From: Bathymodiolus brooksi
Taxonomy: Eukaryota > Mollusca > Bivalvia > Mytilida > Modiolidae
DNA length: 64,000 bases
Direction: 5' to 3'
NCBI GenBank assembly: GCA_963680875.1
Contig: OY804578.1
Location: 3,720,001-3,784,000, forward strand
Shown: positions 1 to 10,814 of the stretch, piece by piece
Layout of the letters: each line of letters starts with the position of its first letter
Position numbering within the stretch: position 1 is the first letter of the stretch
Translations under genes and position numbers: made by a program
Notes under the pieces: model-generated
Told to the model about the DNA's origin: nothing
What the model saw: the letters and a program-made list of their open reading frames with translations, nothing else
Database searches by the model: none

Positions 1-2945
1 GTAGTGATGTGTGGATTAACATTGTTACATACAATAAATCATGTAAATTACATGTGCTTTAAGCTTGCTACATACAATAAATAACGCTACATTTACACAA
101 AGTAGTGATGTGTGGATTAACATTGTTACATACAATAAATCATGTAAATTACATGTGGTTTAAGCTTGCTACATACAATAAATAACGCTACATTTACACA
201 AAGTAGTGATGTGTGGATTAACATTGTTACATACAATAAATCATGTAAATTACATGTGGTTTAAGCTTGCTACATACAATAAATAACGCTACATTTCCAC
301 AAAGTAGTGATGTGTGGATTAACATTGTTACATACAATAAATCATGTAAATTACATGTGGTTTAAGCTTGCTACATACAATAAATAACGCTACATTTACA
401 CAAAGTAGTGATGTGTGGATTAACATTGTTACATACAATAAATCATGTAAATTACATGTGGTTTAAGCTTGCTACATACAATAAATAACGCTACATTTAC
501 ACAAAGTAGTGATGTGTGGATTAACATTGTTACATACAATAAATCATGTAAATTACATGTGGTTTAAGCTTGCTACATACAATAAATAACGCTACATTTA
601 CACAAAGTAGTGATGTGTGGATTAACATTGTTACATACAATAAATCATGTAAATTACATGTGGTTTAAGCTTGCTACATACAATAAATAACGCTACATTT
701 ACACAAAGTAGTGATGTGTGGATTAACATTGTTACATACAATAAATCATGTAAATTACATGTGGTTTAAGCTTGCTACATACAATAAATAACGCTACATT
801 TACACAAAGTAGTGATGTGTGGATTAACATTGTTACATACAATAAATCATGTAAATTACATGTGGTTTAAGCTTGCTACATAAAATAAATAACGCTACAT
901 TTACACAAAGTAGTGATGTGTGGATTAACATTGTTACATACAATAAATCATGTAAATTACATGTGGTTTAAGCTTGCTACATACAATAAATAACGCTACA
1001 TTTACACAAAGTAGTGATGTGTGGATTAACATTGTTACATACAATAAATAATGTAAATTACATGTGGTTTAAGCTTGCTACATACAATAAATAACGCTAC
1101 ATTTACACAAAGTAGTGATGTGTGGATTAACATTGTTACATACAATAAATCATGTAAATTACATGTGGTTTAAGCTTGCTGCATAAAATAAATAACGCTA
1201 CATTTACACAAAGTAGTGACGTGTGGATTAACATTGTTACATACAATAAATCATGTAAATTACATGTGGTTTAAGCTTGCTACATACAATAAATAACGCT
1301 ACATTTACACAAGGTAGTGATATGTGGATTAACATTGTTACATACAATAAATAACGCTACATTTACACAAAGTAGTGATGTGTGGATTAACATTGTTACA
1401 TACAATAAATAACGCTACATTTACACAAAGTAGTGATGTGTGGATTAACATTGTTACATACAATAAATAACGCTACATTTACACAAAGTAGTGATGTGTG
1501 GATTAACATTGTTACATACAATAAATAACGCTACATTTACACAAAGTAGTGATGTGTGGATTAACATTGTTACATACAATAAATCATGTAAATTACATGT
1601 GGTTTAAGCTTGCTACATACAATAAATAACGCTACATTTACACAAAGTAGTGATGTGTGGATTAACATTGTTACATACAATAAATCATGTAAATTACATG
1701 TGGTTTAAGCTTGCTACATACAATAAATAAAGCTACATTTACACAAAGTAGTGATGTGTGGATTAACATTGTTACATACAATAAATCATGTAAATTACAT
1801 GTGGTTTAAGCTTGCTACATACAATAAATAACGCTACATTTACACAAAGTAGTGATGTGTGGATTAACATTGTTACATACAATAAATAACGCTACATTTA
1901 CACAAAGTAGTGATGTGTGGATTAACATTGTTACATACAATAAATAACGCTACATTTACACAAAGTAGTGATGTGTGGATTAACATTGTTACATACAATA
2001 AATAACGCTACATTTACACAAAGTAGTGATGTGTGGATTAACATTGTTACATTCAATAAATAACGCTACATTTACACAAAGTAGTGATGCGTGGATTAAC
2101 ATTGTTACATACAATAAATAACGCTACATTTACACAAAGTAGTGATTTGTGGATAAACATTGTTACATACAATAAATCATGTAAATTACATGTGGTTTAA
2201 GCTTGCTACATACAATAAATAACGCTACATTTACGCAAAGTAGTGATGTGTGGATTAACATTGTTACATACAATAAATCATGTAAATTACATGTGGTTTA
2301 AGCTTGCTACATACAATAAATAACGCTACATTTACACAAAGTAGTGATGTGTGGATTAACATTGTTACATACAATAAATAACGCTACATTTACACAAAGT
2401 AGTGATGTGTGGATTAACATTGTTACATACAATAAATAACGCTACATTTACACAAAGTAGTGATGTGTGGATTAACATTGTTACATACAATAAATAACGC
2501 TACATTTACACAAAGTAGTGATGTGTGGATTAACATTGTTACATACAATAAATAACGCTACATTTACACAAAGTAGTGATGTGTGGATTAACATTGTTAC
2601 ATACAATAAATCATGTAAATTACATGTGGTTTAAGTTTGCTACATACAATAAATAACGCTACATTTACACAAAGTAGTGATGTGTGGATTAACATTGTTA
2701 CATACAATAAATAACGCTACATTTACACAAAGTAGTGATGTGTGGATTAACATTGTTACATACAATAAATAACGCTACATTTACACAAAGTAGTGATGTG
2801 TGGATTAGCATTGTTACATTCAATAAATAACGCTACATTTACACAAAGTAGTGATGCGTGGATTAACATTGTTACATACAATAAATAACGCTACATTTAC
2901 ACAAAGTAGTGATTTGTGGATTAACATTGTTACATACAATAAATA
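1..2945. repeat. Satellite array, 101-bp and 58-bp units
   Basis: This is a tandem array with two interleaved unit lengths. The 101-bp unit begins 'gtagtgatgtgtggattaac' and contains the motif 'tacatacaataaat' twice. The 58-bp unit is the same sequence with the 43 bp between those two motifs missing, as expected from recombination between the internal direct repeats. About the first 1.3 kb is almost pure 101-bp units; later sections alternate blocks of 58-bp and 101-bp units. Each long unit carries a CATGTAA-A-TTACATG near-palindrome and one or two AATAAA hexamers on the plus strand. The array probably lies in an upstream intron of the TMEM145-like gene and continues past the left edge. No coding content is seen. 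Confidence 0.97.
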
Positions 2946-2963
2946 GGGGTTAGGGTGGGTTAG

Positions 2964-3225
2964 GGTTATGGTGTTTAACGCCACTTTCAACAATATTTCA
3001 GCCATATGGTGGCTGTCAGCTTTATTGGTAGAGGAAATCGGAGAACCAGGAGTAATCCACCGACCTGCCACAATTCACTGACAAACTTTATCACATAATG
3101 GTGTATCGAGTACACCTCGCCTGAACGGGATTCTAACTCACAACGTTAGTGGTGATAGGCGCTAATTGCATAGGTAGTTGTAAACCCAACTACATGTTGC
3201 ACCATACGATCACGACCACAACGGC
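2964..3225 (-). mobile_element. tRNA-derived SINE, minus strand
   Basis: Read on the minus strand, this has a tRNA-like head with a B-box-like motif (gagttagaatccc) at about 3128-3145. The body follows, ending in the tail that reads 'gaaatattgttgaaagtggc' and 'gttaaacacc'. The same body and tail occur at 10330-10530 and 16225-16400 on the plus strand and as tail fragments elsewhere. This tail type is, from memory, very common in mollusc genomes. Its 3' tail abuts the satellite at 1-2945 through a short TTAGGG-like stretch. Confidence 0.7.
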
Positions 3226-3230
3226 CCCTT

Positions 3231-3500
3231 GGAATAAATAACGTGTACTTAACATGCAGTAATGAGTAAGTACATGTAGATTTACCCTGTTTCACGGAAT
3301 AAATAACGTGTACTTAACATGCAGTAATGAGTAAGTACATGTAGATTTACCCTGTTTCACGGAATAAATAACGTGAATTCATCACAAAGTAAATACATAT
3401 GGATCAACCTCGTGACACATATATTAATGTTTAAGTACATAAAGCTTTGTAATCAACCTCGTGACACATATATTAATGTTTAAGTACATAAAGCTTTGTA
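3231..3500. repeat. Two short tandem duplications (65 bp and 49 bp)
   Basis: A 65-bp unit beginning 'ggaataaataacgtgtactt' occurs twice plus a partial third copy (3231-3375). A 49-bp unit beginning 'aatcaacctcgtgacacata' occurs twice (about 3403-3500). The motif 'ggaataaataacg' resembles part of the satellite unit at 1-2945, so these may be diverged outliers of that array. Confidence 0.85.
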
Positions 3501-3826
3501 ATACACCAGGGCAATAGGTTTTACATATAAATAACCATTTAATCCCAATACACCAGATTAAATGATTAAATACTAAATTCTGATGATTATGAAATATTAC
3601 AATTAAAAGATTAGTTAAGGGTTTAATAAGAATGTTGTGTTGTAACATTTAGATTATTGTTATAAACAAGTTATAAACAAGTTATGTTACAACTTTATTA
3701 TGTATAATAACTTATATAATATTCTATATATAAACCACTACATGTAACTAACCTTAATCTGTTATATAATATTCTATATACCAGTAATATCTTATAATAC
3801 AATACCCCCCACCCCACCCCAAAAAA

Positions 3827-3925
3827 CTTCACACGAGGGTTAAAGGTTATAGTGTTTAATGCCACTTTCAACAATATTCTAGTTATATCGTGACGCTCAG
3901 TTTTATTGGCGTTCTGGATTGTCAA
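3827..3925 (-). mobile_element. SINE tail fragment
   Basis: The sequence 'gccactttcaacaatattct' and its flanks match the reverse complement of the SINE tail seen at 10330-10530. Only the 3' part is present. Just upstream (about 3700-3790) the stretch 'ttatataatattctatata' occurs twice. Confidence 0.6.
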
Positions 3926-4253
3926 AAGAAGAAGTGACGTAACTATCTATGGCAAGTGTCTTGACGGCGGAAAATTTGATAATACCCCCAATTAATAGTT
4001 TGCTGTGATTCTTTTAACCAGAAAATGAAGTTCGTTATTTTTTTTAATAACTACTTTTATTACATACTTAGTTCAAATAAAGGCATTTTTGTATGACCAA
4101 TATGACCGGAAGTAAACTGTCTATATTTTCACACCCCGGGAAAATAACCGGTTATTGGATTACTACAAGATCATTTCCATATCGAGGCCCATATTGGCCC
4201 AGGCCAATATGGGTGTCTCTTTTCTAGATGTCGGAAGTATGTAATAAATAGTT

Positions 4254-4383
4254 TAATACATGGGCATTTCTATATTGGCCTGGTTATCATCCCTCGACCC
4301 ATATTGGCCCGAGACGGAGTCGAGTGCCAATATGGGGGTCTCGGGATGATAACCAGGCCAATATGGAAATGCCCATGTATTAA
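4254..4383. repeat. Inverted repeat (fold-back, MITE-like)
   Basis: Two arms of about 42 bp, the left starting 'taatacatgggcatttctat' and the right ending in its reverse complement, differ at one position and enclose about 45 bp. The loop itself contains 'ccatattggcc' and 'gccaatatgg' as a second, inner inverted pair. A related smaller palindrome (cccatattggcccaggccaa) lies at about 4188-4215. This could be a MITE or a fold-back remnant; no clear target duplication was identified. Confidence 0.75.
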
Positions 4384-4634
4384 TATGTATTTATAACACT
4401 ACAATATGAATGTGTTTTCTTCTCCTTTAAGGACAACATCATCGAGTGCTTCAATGTGCAAATACATGTAATTAATAAACATATATAAAACTCCATCTTA
4501 CTTCTTAAATCTATTCATAACCATAATGCTCTGTTTGTCTGTAATAGAAAAATATTAACCTGTGTTAAGACGTGAGTAACAAATACCTATAGATGACCAT
4601 TAGTGTGATTTATCTACATTTTCTAATATTACAG

Positions 4635-4709
4635 ACTCATTCTACACATAGCGTCCTGTTATATTATGATGAAGATGATCAGTGGCCTGCAGTATACAAG
4701 AGTGGCAAG
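4635..4709 (+). CDS. TMEM145: TMEM145-like exon A (ectodomain)
   Basis: An open 75-nt segment is flanked by 'attacag' and 'gtatga'. Read in phase 0 it gives 25 residues containing 'VLLYYDEDDQWPAVYKSGK', a pattern typical of the family's ectodomain (aromatic and acidic residues, then QW and VY). It joins in phase to the exon at 6220. A 51-bp tandem array starts four bases after the donor GT. Confidence 0.85.
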
Positions 4710-4713
4710 GTAT

Positions 4714-5323
4714 GAACAATATACAGAATCAGTAGTCATTATATATATCATATTTCAAATATAGGAACAATATACAGAATCAGTAGTCATTATAAATATC
4801 ATATGTCAAATATAGGAACAATATACAGAATCATTAGTCATTATAGATATCATATGTCAAATATAGGAACAATATACAGAATCATTAGTCATTATAGATA
4901 TCATATGTCAAATATAGGAACGATATACAGAATCAGTAGTCATTATATATATCATATGTCAAATATAGGAACAATATGCAGAATCAGTAGTCATTATAGA
5001 TATCATATGTCAAATATAGGAACAATATACAGAATCAGTAGTCATTATAGATATCATATGTCAAATATAGGAACGATATACAGAATCAGTAGTCATTATA
5101 GATATCATATGTCAAATATAGGAACAATATACAGAATCAGTAGTCATTATAGATATCATATGTCAAATATAGGAACAATATACAGAATCAGTAGTCATTA
5201 TAGATATCATATGTCAAAAATAGGAACAATATACAGAATCAGTAGTCATTATAGATATCATATGTCAAATATAGGAACAATATACAGAATCAGTAGTCAT
5301 TATAGATATCATATGTCAAATAC
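4714..5323. repeat. 51-bp tandem array, 12 copies
   Basis: The unit begins 'gaacaatatacagaatcagt' and contains 'tcatatgtcaaatatag'. Twelve copies run head to tail with few substitutions. The first copy starts inside the donor region of exon A (GTATGAACAAT). Because 51 is a multiple of three and the unit has no stop in one frame, a 184-codon open frame crosses it; that is a period artefact. Confidence 0.97.
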
Positions 5324-5461
5324 AAGAATTAAGAACATCTTCGTTCTCATTTACTAGTCCAAAACAGTATCAGAAATATAAACGACATAATAAATTTAAA
5401 AAAACCAACATAACTATGCATACTGTAATTAATAACGTTAGAGAAAACCGAAGGAACAATC

Positions 5462-5720
5462 AAGAATGGACAATCAAGAGACACTGGCAAGAAGAGTTTT
5501 CAAGAAGATAATCAGAATCCGTAAATCGAAGGAGAGACAACACAATGACCAAAAGAAAAAGGACAAAAGGACAAACAACGATCTACTAAACACTACTAAT
5601 AAAACTAAAGATCGAGTAACACGGACCCAACCAGAAACCAGAAAACAACGAGTGCACCTAGGTGCTTGCGAAGGGTGCTTCTTATAACACACCCGCCGTG
5701 TTACTCCGTTAGCTGTACTG
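5462..5720 (+). mobile_element. Dispersed repeat fragment (family R1)
   Basis: The stretch contains 'caatgaccaaaagaaaaagg', 'aaaactaaagatcgagtaac' and 'cacccgccgtgttactc'. Diverged copies occur at 17280-17515 and 29555-29800, with a further part at 23340-23470. From memory, the pattern with 'gaccaaaagaaaaacgac' and 'cctgctccac...gtggcacccgtcgtgt' is a frequent bivalve repeat. No terminal repeats or coding sequence are evident, so the class is unknown. The 55-bp array at 54.7-56.7 kb resembles its 5' part. Confidence 0.6.
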
Positions 5721-5930
5721 TACAAACATCGCCCTTTGAAGACGCACACTCATTTAATGGCTGCCACATGTGACTACTTGTCTTGTTTTATGTTACAAAA
5801 CCGTGGTGAAATCTTGACTTATCTTCCAGAAACGCGTCGTGCGCCCTAAATTTGATATCTACGTTTTTATTCACTCCTTGACGTTGTATAGGGTATAAGA
5901 TGTTATTGTTTCAGAACAATAGTTTTAATG

Positions 5931-6219
5931 TTACATGACTAATTGTTTTAGTTTACACTATTCGATAATTATTATTTTACAGACATGTGAACCAAATGGC
6001 TAATTGTTTTAAGATTACACTCTATATTAATGATTATTTTACAGTTATGTTAAATTGCTAATTGTTTTAGCTTACACTCTTAGATAATTATTATTTTACA
6101 GTTATGTTAAATTGCTAATTGTTTTAGTTTACACTCTTAGATAATTATTATTTTACAGACATGTGAACCAAATGGCTAATTGTTTTAGCTTACACTGTTA
6201 GATAATTATTATTTTACAG
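5931..6219 (+). repeat. Acceptor-containing tandem repeat before exon B
   Basis: Five tandem units of 57-62 bp each end in 'ttattttacag' or a close variant. The AG positions are 5982, 6044, 6101, 6158 and 6219, the last being the acceptor of exon B. After the first and fourth AG the sequence continues ACATGTGAAC, identical to the first ten bases of exon B, and then diverges into a TAA stop. The unit therefore spans intron end plus exon start. Confidence 0.92.
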
Positions 6220-6420
6220 ACATGTGAACAGAAGGTAGCCACATTAAGTCCCGCCAACAATCAGATAATACACATGTCAGTTCTCTACAGCTGGTCAGGA
6301 TGTTCACAGATAACTAGAAATGGACAGGACTTTATTTCATGTGCTGGCGGAAGAATATTTAAGTCTACACGTGAGAGGTGGTGGTTTATTGCTATTAGTC
6401 GGTGTGATCAGTCATCAGGA
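6220..6420 (+). CDS. TMEM145: TMEM145-like exon B (ectodomain)
   Basis: This 201-nt exon (67 codons, phase 0 at both ends) lies between 'attttacag' and 'gtaagt'. The peptide contains cysteines in 'TCEQK', 'SGCSQ', 'SCAGG' and 'SRCDQ', and the run 'RERWWFIAISRCD', features expected in the family's extracellular module, probably as disulphide pairs. It follows exon A in frame and leads into exon C with 'QSSG/GVGL'. Confidence 0.93.
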
Positions 6421-6808
6421 GTAAGTCCCTTTGTATTTTATATAGATATCATTATTAGTCTAGTATACAAGCTGCACTTTATTGTATTTAACAACTTTGG
6501 TGGTGCTCATACTTAGGCATCAGAGGTGCTTGTAGAATATTTTCAGATTTGTTTTACAGTCTGGTAGTGCTAAGATAAATTTATGTCTGTTTATTCCCGA
6601 GTACAATAGTTATTTCATAGAACAGTAAAATGGAAGTGAAACAGCATTATAATGGAACATTTAACTAGCATAATCTGATAGACATAAAATAAAAATTAGA
6701 GAAAATCAGTGCCGGATTTAGGAGATGCCCTTGTCTATTTCGTTATGCTCCTCCGGCAATCTCCCGCCCGCACGACTAGAAGAAGATGGAAAAGTGCTTA
6801 AACAGTTT
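6421..6808 (+). other. Intron B start, no feature seen
   Basis: Single-copy-looking intron sequence between the exon B donor and the 29-bp array. No gene, RNA gene or clear repeat was recognised. Confidence 0.6.
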
Positions 6809-9800
6809 GAATAAAGGCGAGGATGATGAAGTGTTTAGAATAAAGGCGAGGATGATGAAGTGTTTAGAATAAAGGTGAGGATGATGAAGTGTTTAGAATA
6901 AAGGCGAGGATGATGAAGTGTTTAGAATAAAGGCGAGGATGATGAAGTGCTTAAAATAAAGGCGAGGATGATGAAGTGTTTAGAATAAAGGCGAGGATGA
7001 TGAAGTGTTTAAAATAAAGGCGAGGATGATGAAGTGTTTAGAATAAAGGCGAGGATGATGAAGTGTTTAGAATAAAGGCGAGGATGATGAAGTGTTTAAA
7101 ATAAAGGCGAGGATGATGAAGTGTTTAGAATAAAGGTGAGGATGATGAAGTGTTTAGAATAAAGGCGAGGATGATGAAGTGTTTAGAATAAAGGCGAGGA
7201 TGATGAAGTGTTAAAAATAAAGGCGAGGATGATGAAGTGTTTAAAATAAAGGCGAGGATGATGAAGTGTTTAGAATAAAGGCGAGGATGATGAAGTGTTA
7301 AAAATAAAGGCGAGGATGATGAAGTGTTTAGAATAAAGGCGAGGATGATGAAGTGTTTAGAATAAAGGCGAGGATGATGAAGTGTTTAAAATAAAGGCGA
7401 GGATGATGAAGTGTTTAGAATAAAGGCGAGGATGATGAAGTGTTTAGAATAAAGGCGAGGATGATGAAGTGTTTAAAATAAAGGCGAGGATGATGAAGTG
7501 TTTAGAATAAAGGCGAGGATGATGAAGTGTTTAAAATAAAGGCGAGGATGATGAAGTGTTAAAAATAAAGGCGAGGATGATGAAGTGTTTAGAATAAAGG
7601 CGAGGATGATGAAGTGTTTAGAATAAAGGCGAGGATGATGAAGTGTTTAGAATAAAGGCGAGGATGATGAAGTGTTTAGAATAAAGGCGAGGATGATGAA
7701 GTGTTTAGAATAAAGGCGAGGATGATGAAGTGTTTAGAATAAAGGCGAGGATGATGAAGTGTTTAAAATAAAGGCGAGGATGATGAAGTGTTTAGAATAA
7801 AGGCGAGGATGATGAAGTGTTTAGAATAAAGGCGAGGATGATGAAGTGTTTAGAATAAAGGCGAGGATGATGAAGTGTTTAGAATAAAGGCGAGGATGAT
7901 GAAGTGTTTAGAATAAAGGCGAGGATGATGAAGTGTTTAGAATAAAGGCGAGGATGATGAAGTGTTTAAAATAAAGGCGAGGATTATGAAGTGTTTAGAA
8001 TAAAGGCGAGGATGATGAAGTGTTTAGAATAAAGGCGAGGATGATGAAGTGTTTAGAATAAAGGCGAGGATGATGAAGTGTTTAGAATAAAGGCGAGGAT
8101 GATGAAGTGTTTAAAATAAAGGCGAGGATGATGAAGTGTTTAGAATAAAGGCGAGGATGATGAAGTGTTTAAAATAAAGGCGAGGATGATGAAGTGTTTA
8201 GAATAAAGGCGAGGATGATGAAGTGTTTAAAATAAAGGCGAGGATGATGAAGTGTTTAGAATAAAGGCGAGGATGATGAAGTGTTTAAAATAAAGGCGAG
8301 GATGATGAAGTGTTTAGAATAAAGGCGAGGATGATGAAGTGTTTAGAATAAAGGCGAGGATGATGAAGTGTTTAGAATAAAGGCGAGGATGATGAAGTGT
8401 TTAGAATAAAGGCGAGGATGATGAAGTGTTTAAAATAAAGGCGAGGATGATGAAGTGTTTAGAATAAAGGCGAGGATGATGAAGTGTTTAAAATAAAGGC
8501 GAGGATGATGAAGTGTTTAGAATAAAGGCGAGGATGATGAAGTGTTTAAAATAAAGGCGAGGATGATGAAGTGTTTAGAATAAAGGCGAGGATGATGAAG
8601 TGTTTAGAATAAAGGCGAGGATGATGAAGTGTTTAGAATAAAGGCGAGGATGATGAAGTGTTTAGAATAAAGGCGAGGATGATGAAGTGTTTAGAATAAA
8701 GGCGAGGATGATGAAGTGTTTAGAATAAAGGCGAGGATGATGAAGTGTTTAGAATAAAGGCGAGGATGATGAAGTGTTTAGAATAAAGGCGAGGATGATG
8801 AAGTGTTTAGAATAAAGGCGAGGATGATGAAGTGTTTAGAATAAAGGCGAGGATGATGAAGTGTTTAGAATAAAGGCGAGGATGATGAAGTGTTTAGAAT
8901 AAAGGCGAGGATGATGAAGTGTTTAGAATAAAGGCGAGGATGATGAAGTGTTTAGAATAAAGGCGAGGATGATGAAGTGTTTAGAATAAAGGCGAGGATG
9001 ATGAAGTGTTTAGAATAAAGGCGAGGATGATGAAGTGTTTAGAATAAAGGCGAGGATGATGAAGTGTTTAGAATAAAGGCGAGGATGATGAAGTGTTTAG
9101 AATAAAGGCGAGGATGATGAAGTGTTTAGAATAAAGGCGAGGATGATGAAGTGTTTAGAATAAAGGCGAGGATGATGAAGTGTTTAAAATAAAGGCGAGG
9201 ATGATAAAATGTTTAAAATAAAGGCGAGGATGATGAAGTGTTTAAAATAAAGGCGAGGATGATGAAGTGTTTAGAATAAAGGCGAGGATGATGAAGTGTT
9301 TAGAATAAAGGCGAGGATGATGAAGTGTTTAGAATAAAGGCGAGGATTATGAAGTGTTTAGAATAAAGGCGAGGATGATGAAGTGTTTAAAATAAAGGCG
9401 AGGATGATGAAGTGTTTAGAATAAAGGCGAGGATGATGAAGTGTTTAAAATAAAGGCGAGGATGATGAAGTGTTTAAAATAAAGGCGAGGATGATGAAGT
9501 GTTTAAAATAAAGGCGAGGATGATGAAGTGTTTAGAATAAAGGCGAGGATGATGAAATGTTTAGAATAAAGGCGAGGATGATGAAGTGTTAAAAATAAAG
9601 GCGAGGATGATGAAGTGTTTAGAATAAAGGCGAGGATGATGAAGTGTTTAGAATAAAGGCGAGGATGATGAAGTGTTTAGAATAAAGGCGAGGATTATGA
9701 AGTGTTTAGAATAAAGGCGAGGATGATGAAATGTTTAAAATAAAGGCGAGGATGATGAAGTGTTTAGAATAAAGGCGAGGATGATGAAGTGTTTAGAATA

Positions 9801-10175
9801 AAGGCGAGGATGATGAAGTGTTTAGAATAAAGGCGAGGATGATGAAGTGCTAAAAATAAAGGCGAGAATGATGAAGTGTTTAGAATAAAGGCGAGGATGA
9901 TGAAGTGTTTAGAATAAAGGCGAGGATGATGAAGTGTTTAGAATAAAGGCGAGGATTATGAAGTGTTTAGAATAAAGGCGAGGATGATGAAATGTTTAAA
10001 ATAAAGGCGAGGATGATGAAGTGTTTAGAATAAAGGCGAGGATGATGAAGTGCTTAGAATAAAGGCGAGTATGTTGAAGTGTTTAGAATAAAGGTGAGGA
10101 TGATGAAGTGTTTAGAATAAAGGCGAGGATTATGAAGTGTCTAGAATAAAGGCGAGGATGATGAAGTGTTTAGAA
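6809..10175. repeat. 29-bp tandem array, ~116 copies
   Basis: The unit is 'gaataaaggcgaggatgatg' followed by 'aagtgttta'. Variation is mostly in one position (ttaG/Aaat, or ttaAAaat), with occasional GAT to TAT and GTG to ATG changes. Units carrying G read GAATAAAGG, so most copies place an AATAAA hexamer on the sense strand of the gene, followed about 20 nt later by the GT-rich 'aagtgttta'. The array fills most of intron B. Two copies at the right edge are more diverged. Confidence 0.98.
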
Positions 10176-10329
10176 TTATGCAATATTCTAAAATGGAGTG
10201 CTACTGTGCAAAGGAATTTGTTACGTAAAGTCTTTTCTAGAACATCCTAGTAACAGAAAGAAGCAGCCAACAATCTATAAAGTTTCTCTATTTTAATAAA
10301 ATTACAAAAAAACTTAATAATAATATACA

Positions 10330-10530
10330 ATTATCAATACTAACGTTGTGAGTTCGAATCCCGGTCATAACGTGGTGTACTGATGCAACATTATGTGATA
10401 AAGTTGGTCAGTGACTTGTGGCAGGTTAGTGGTTTTCTCCTGATACTCTGGTTTCTCCACCATTATAAACTGACCGCCACAATATAACTGAAACAGCGTT
10501 GAAAGTGGCGTGAACACCATGCCCCTACAT
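10330..10530 (+). mobile_element. tRNA-derived SINE, plus strand
   Basis: A Pol III B-box-like motif 'gagttcgaatcccggt' sits near 10350. It is followed by a body containing 'ctccaccattataaactgac' and the tail 'aactgaaacagcgttgaaag' and 'tggcgtgaacacc'. It matches the copies at 2964-3225 (minus strand) and 16225-16400 (plus strand). It lies in intron B just before exon C. Confidence 0.7.
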
Positions 10531-10690
10531 ATACATAACAACATTACCAACGATATTCTTACATATTACAGTGAGTTATCATATATGTCAACATTGGACA
10601 CACAAGACACAGTAATGTGAAATTTCATTTTCAGGATGTCGGGGTTCATTAATGGTACAATTCTGATGTTATTTGTTTTCTATTTTGCAG

Positions 10691-10781
10691 GGTGTCGGAC
10701 TCAACTTTAGTTATAGTTTCCATATGACTAATGCTAAAGAAGATGATTTACTCAGACATGAATTTTCTGCCGATGAATTTT
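10691..10781 (+). CDS. TMEM145: TMEM145-like exon C (ectodomain to TM1)
   Basis: This 91-nt exon lies between 'attttgcag' and 'gtaaga' and reads 30 codons plus one base. The peptide contains 'GLNFSYSFHMTN' and ends in 'HEFSADEF'. A beta-strand-like segment followed by FSADEF directly before the first membrane helix is what I expect for TMEM145. The codon split across the next intron gives tyrosine with the exon at 17119. Confidence 0.93.
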
Positions 10782-10814
10782 GTAAGATTTACTTTAAATG
10801 AAATGAAAAAAAAC

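Noticed and set aside
2946..2966. Interstitial telomere sequence (TTAGGG-like repeats)
   Set aside because: Only two exact TTAGGG hexamers with a variant between them, next to a SINE tail; too short to call a telomeric tract.
4803..5357. 184-codon plus-strand frame with MSNIGTIYRI repeats
   Set aside because: Translation of a 51-bp intronic tandem array lying between two well-supported exons.
10340..10360. Functional tRNA gene at the B-box motif
   Set aside because: Only the B-box-like part matches; no full cloverleaf could be seen, and the context is a SINE.
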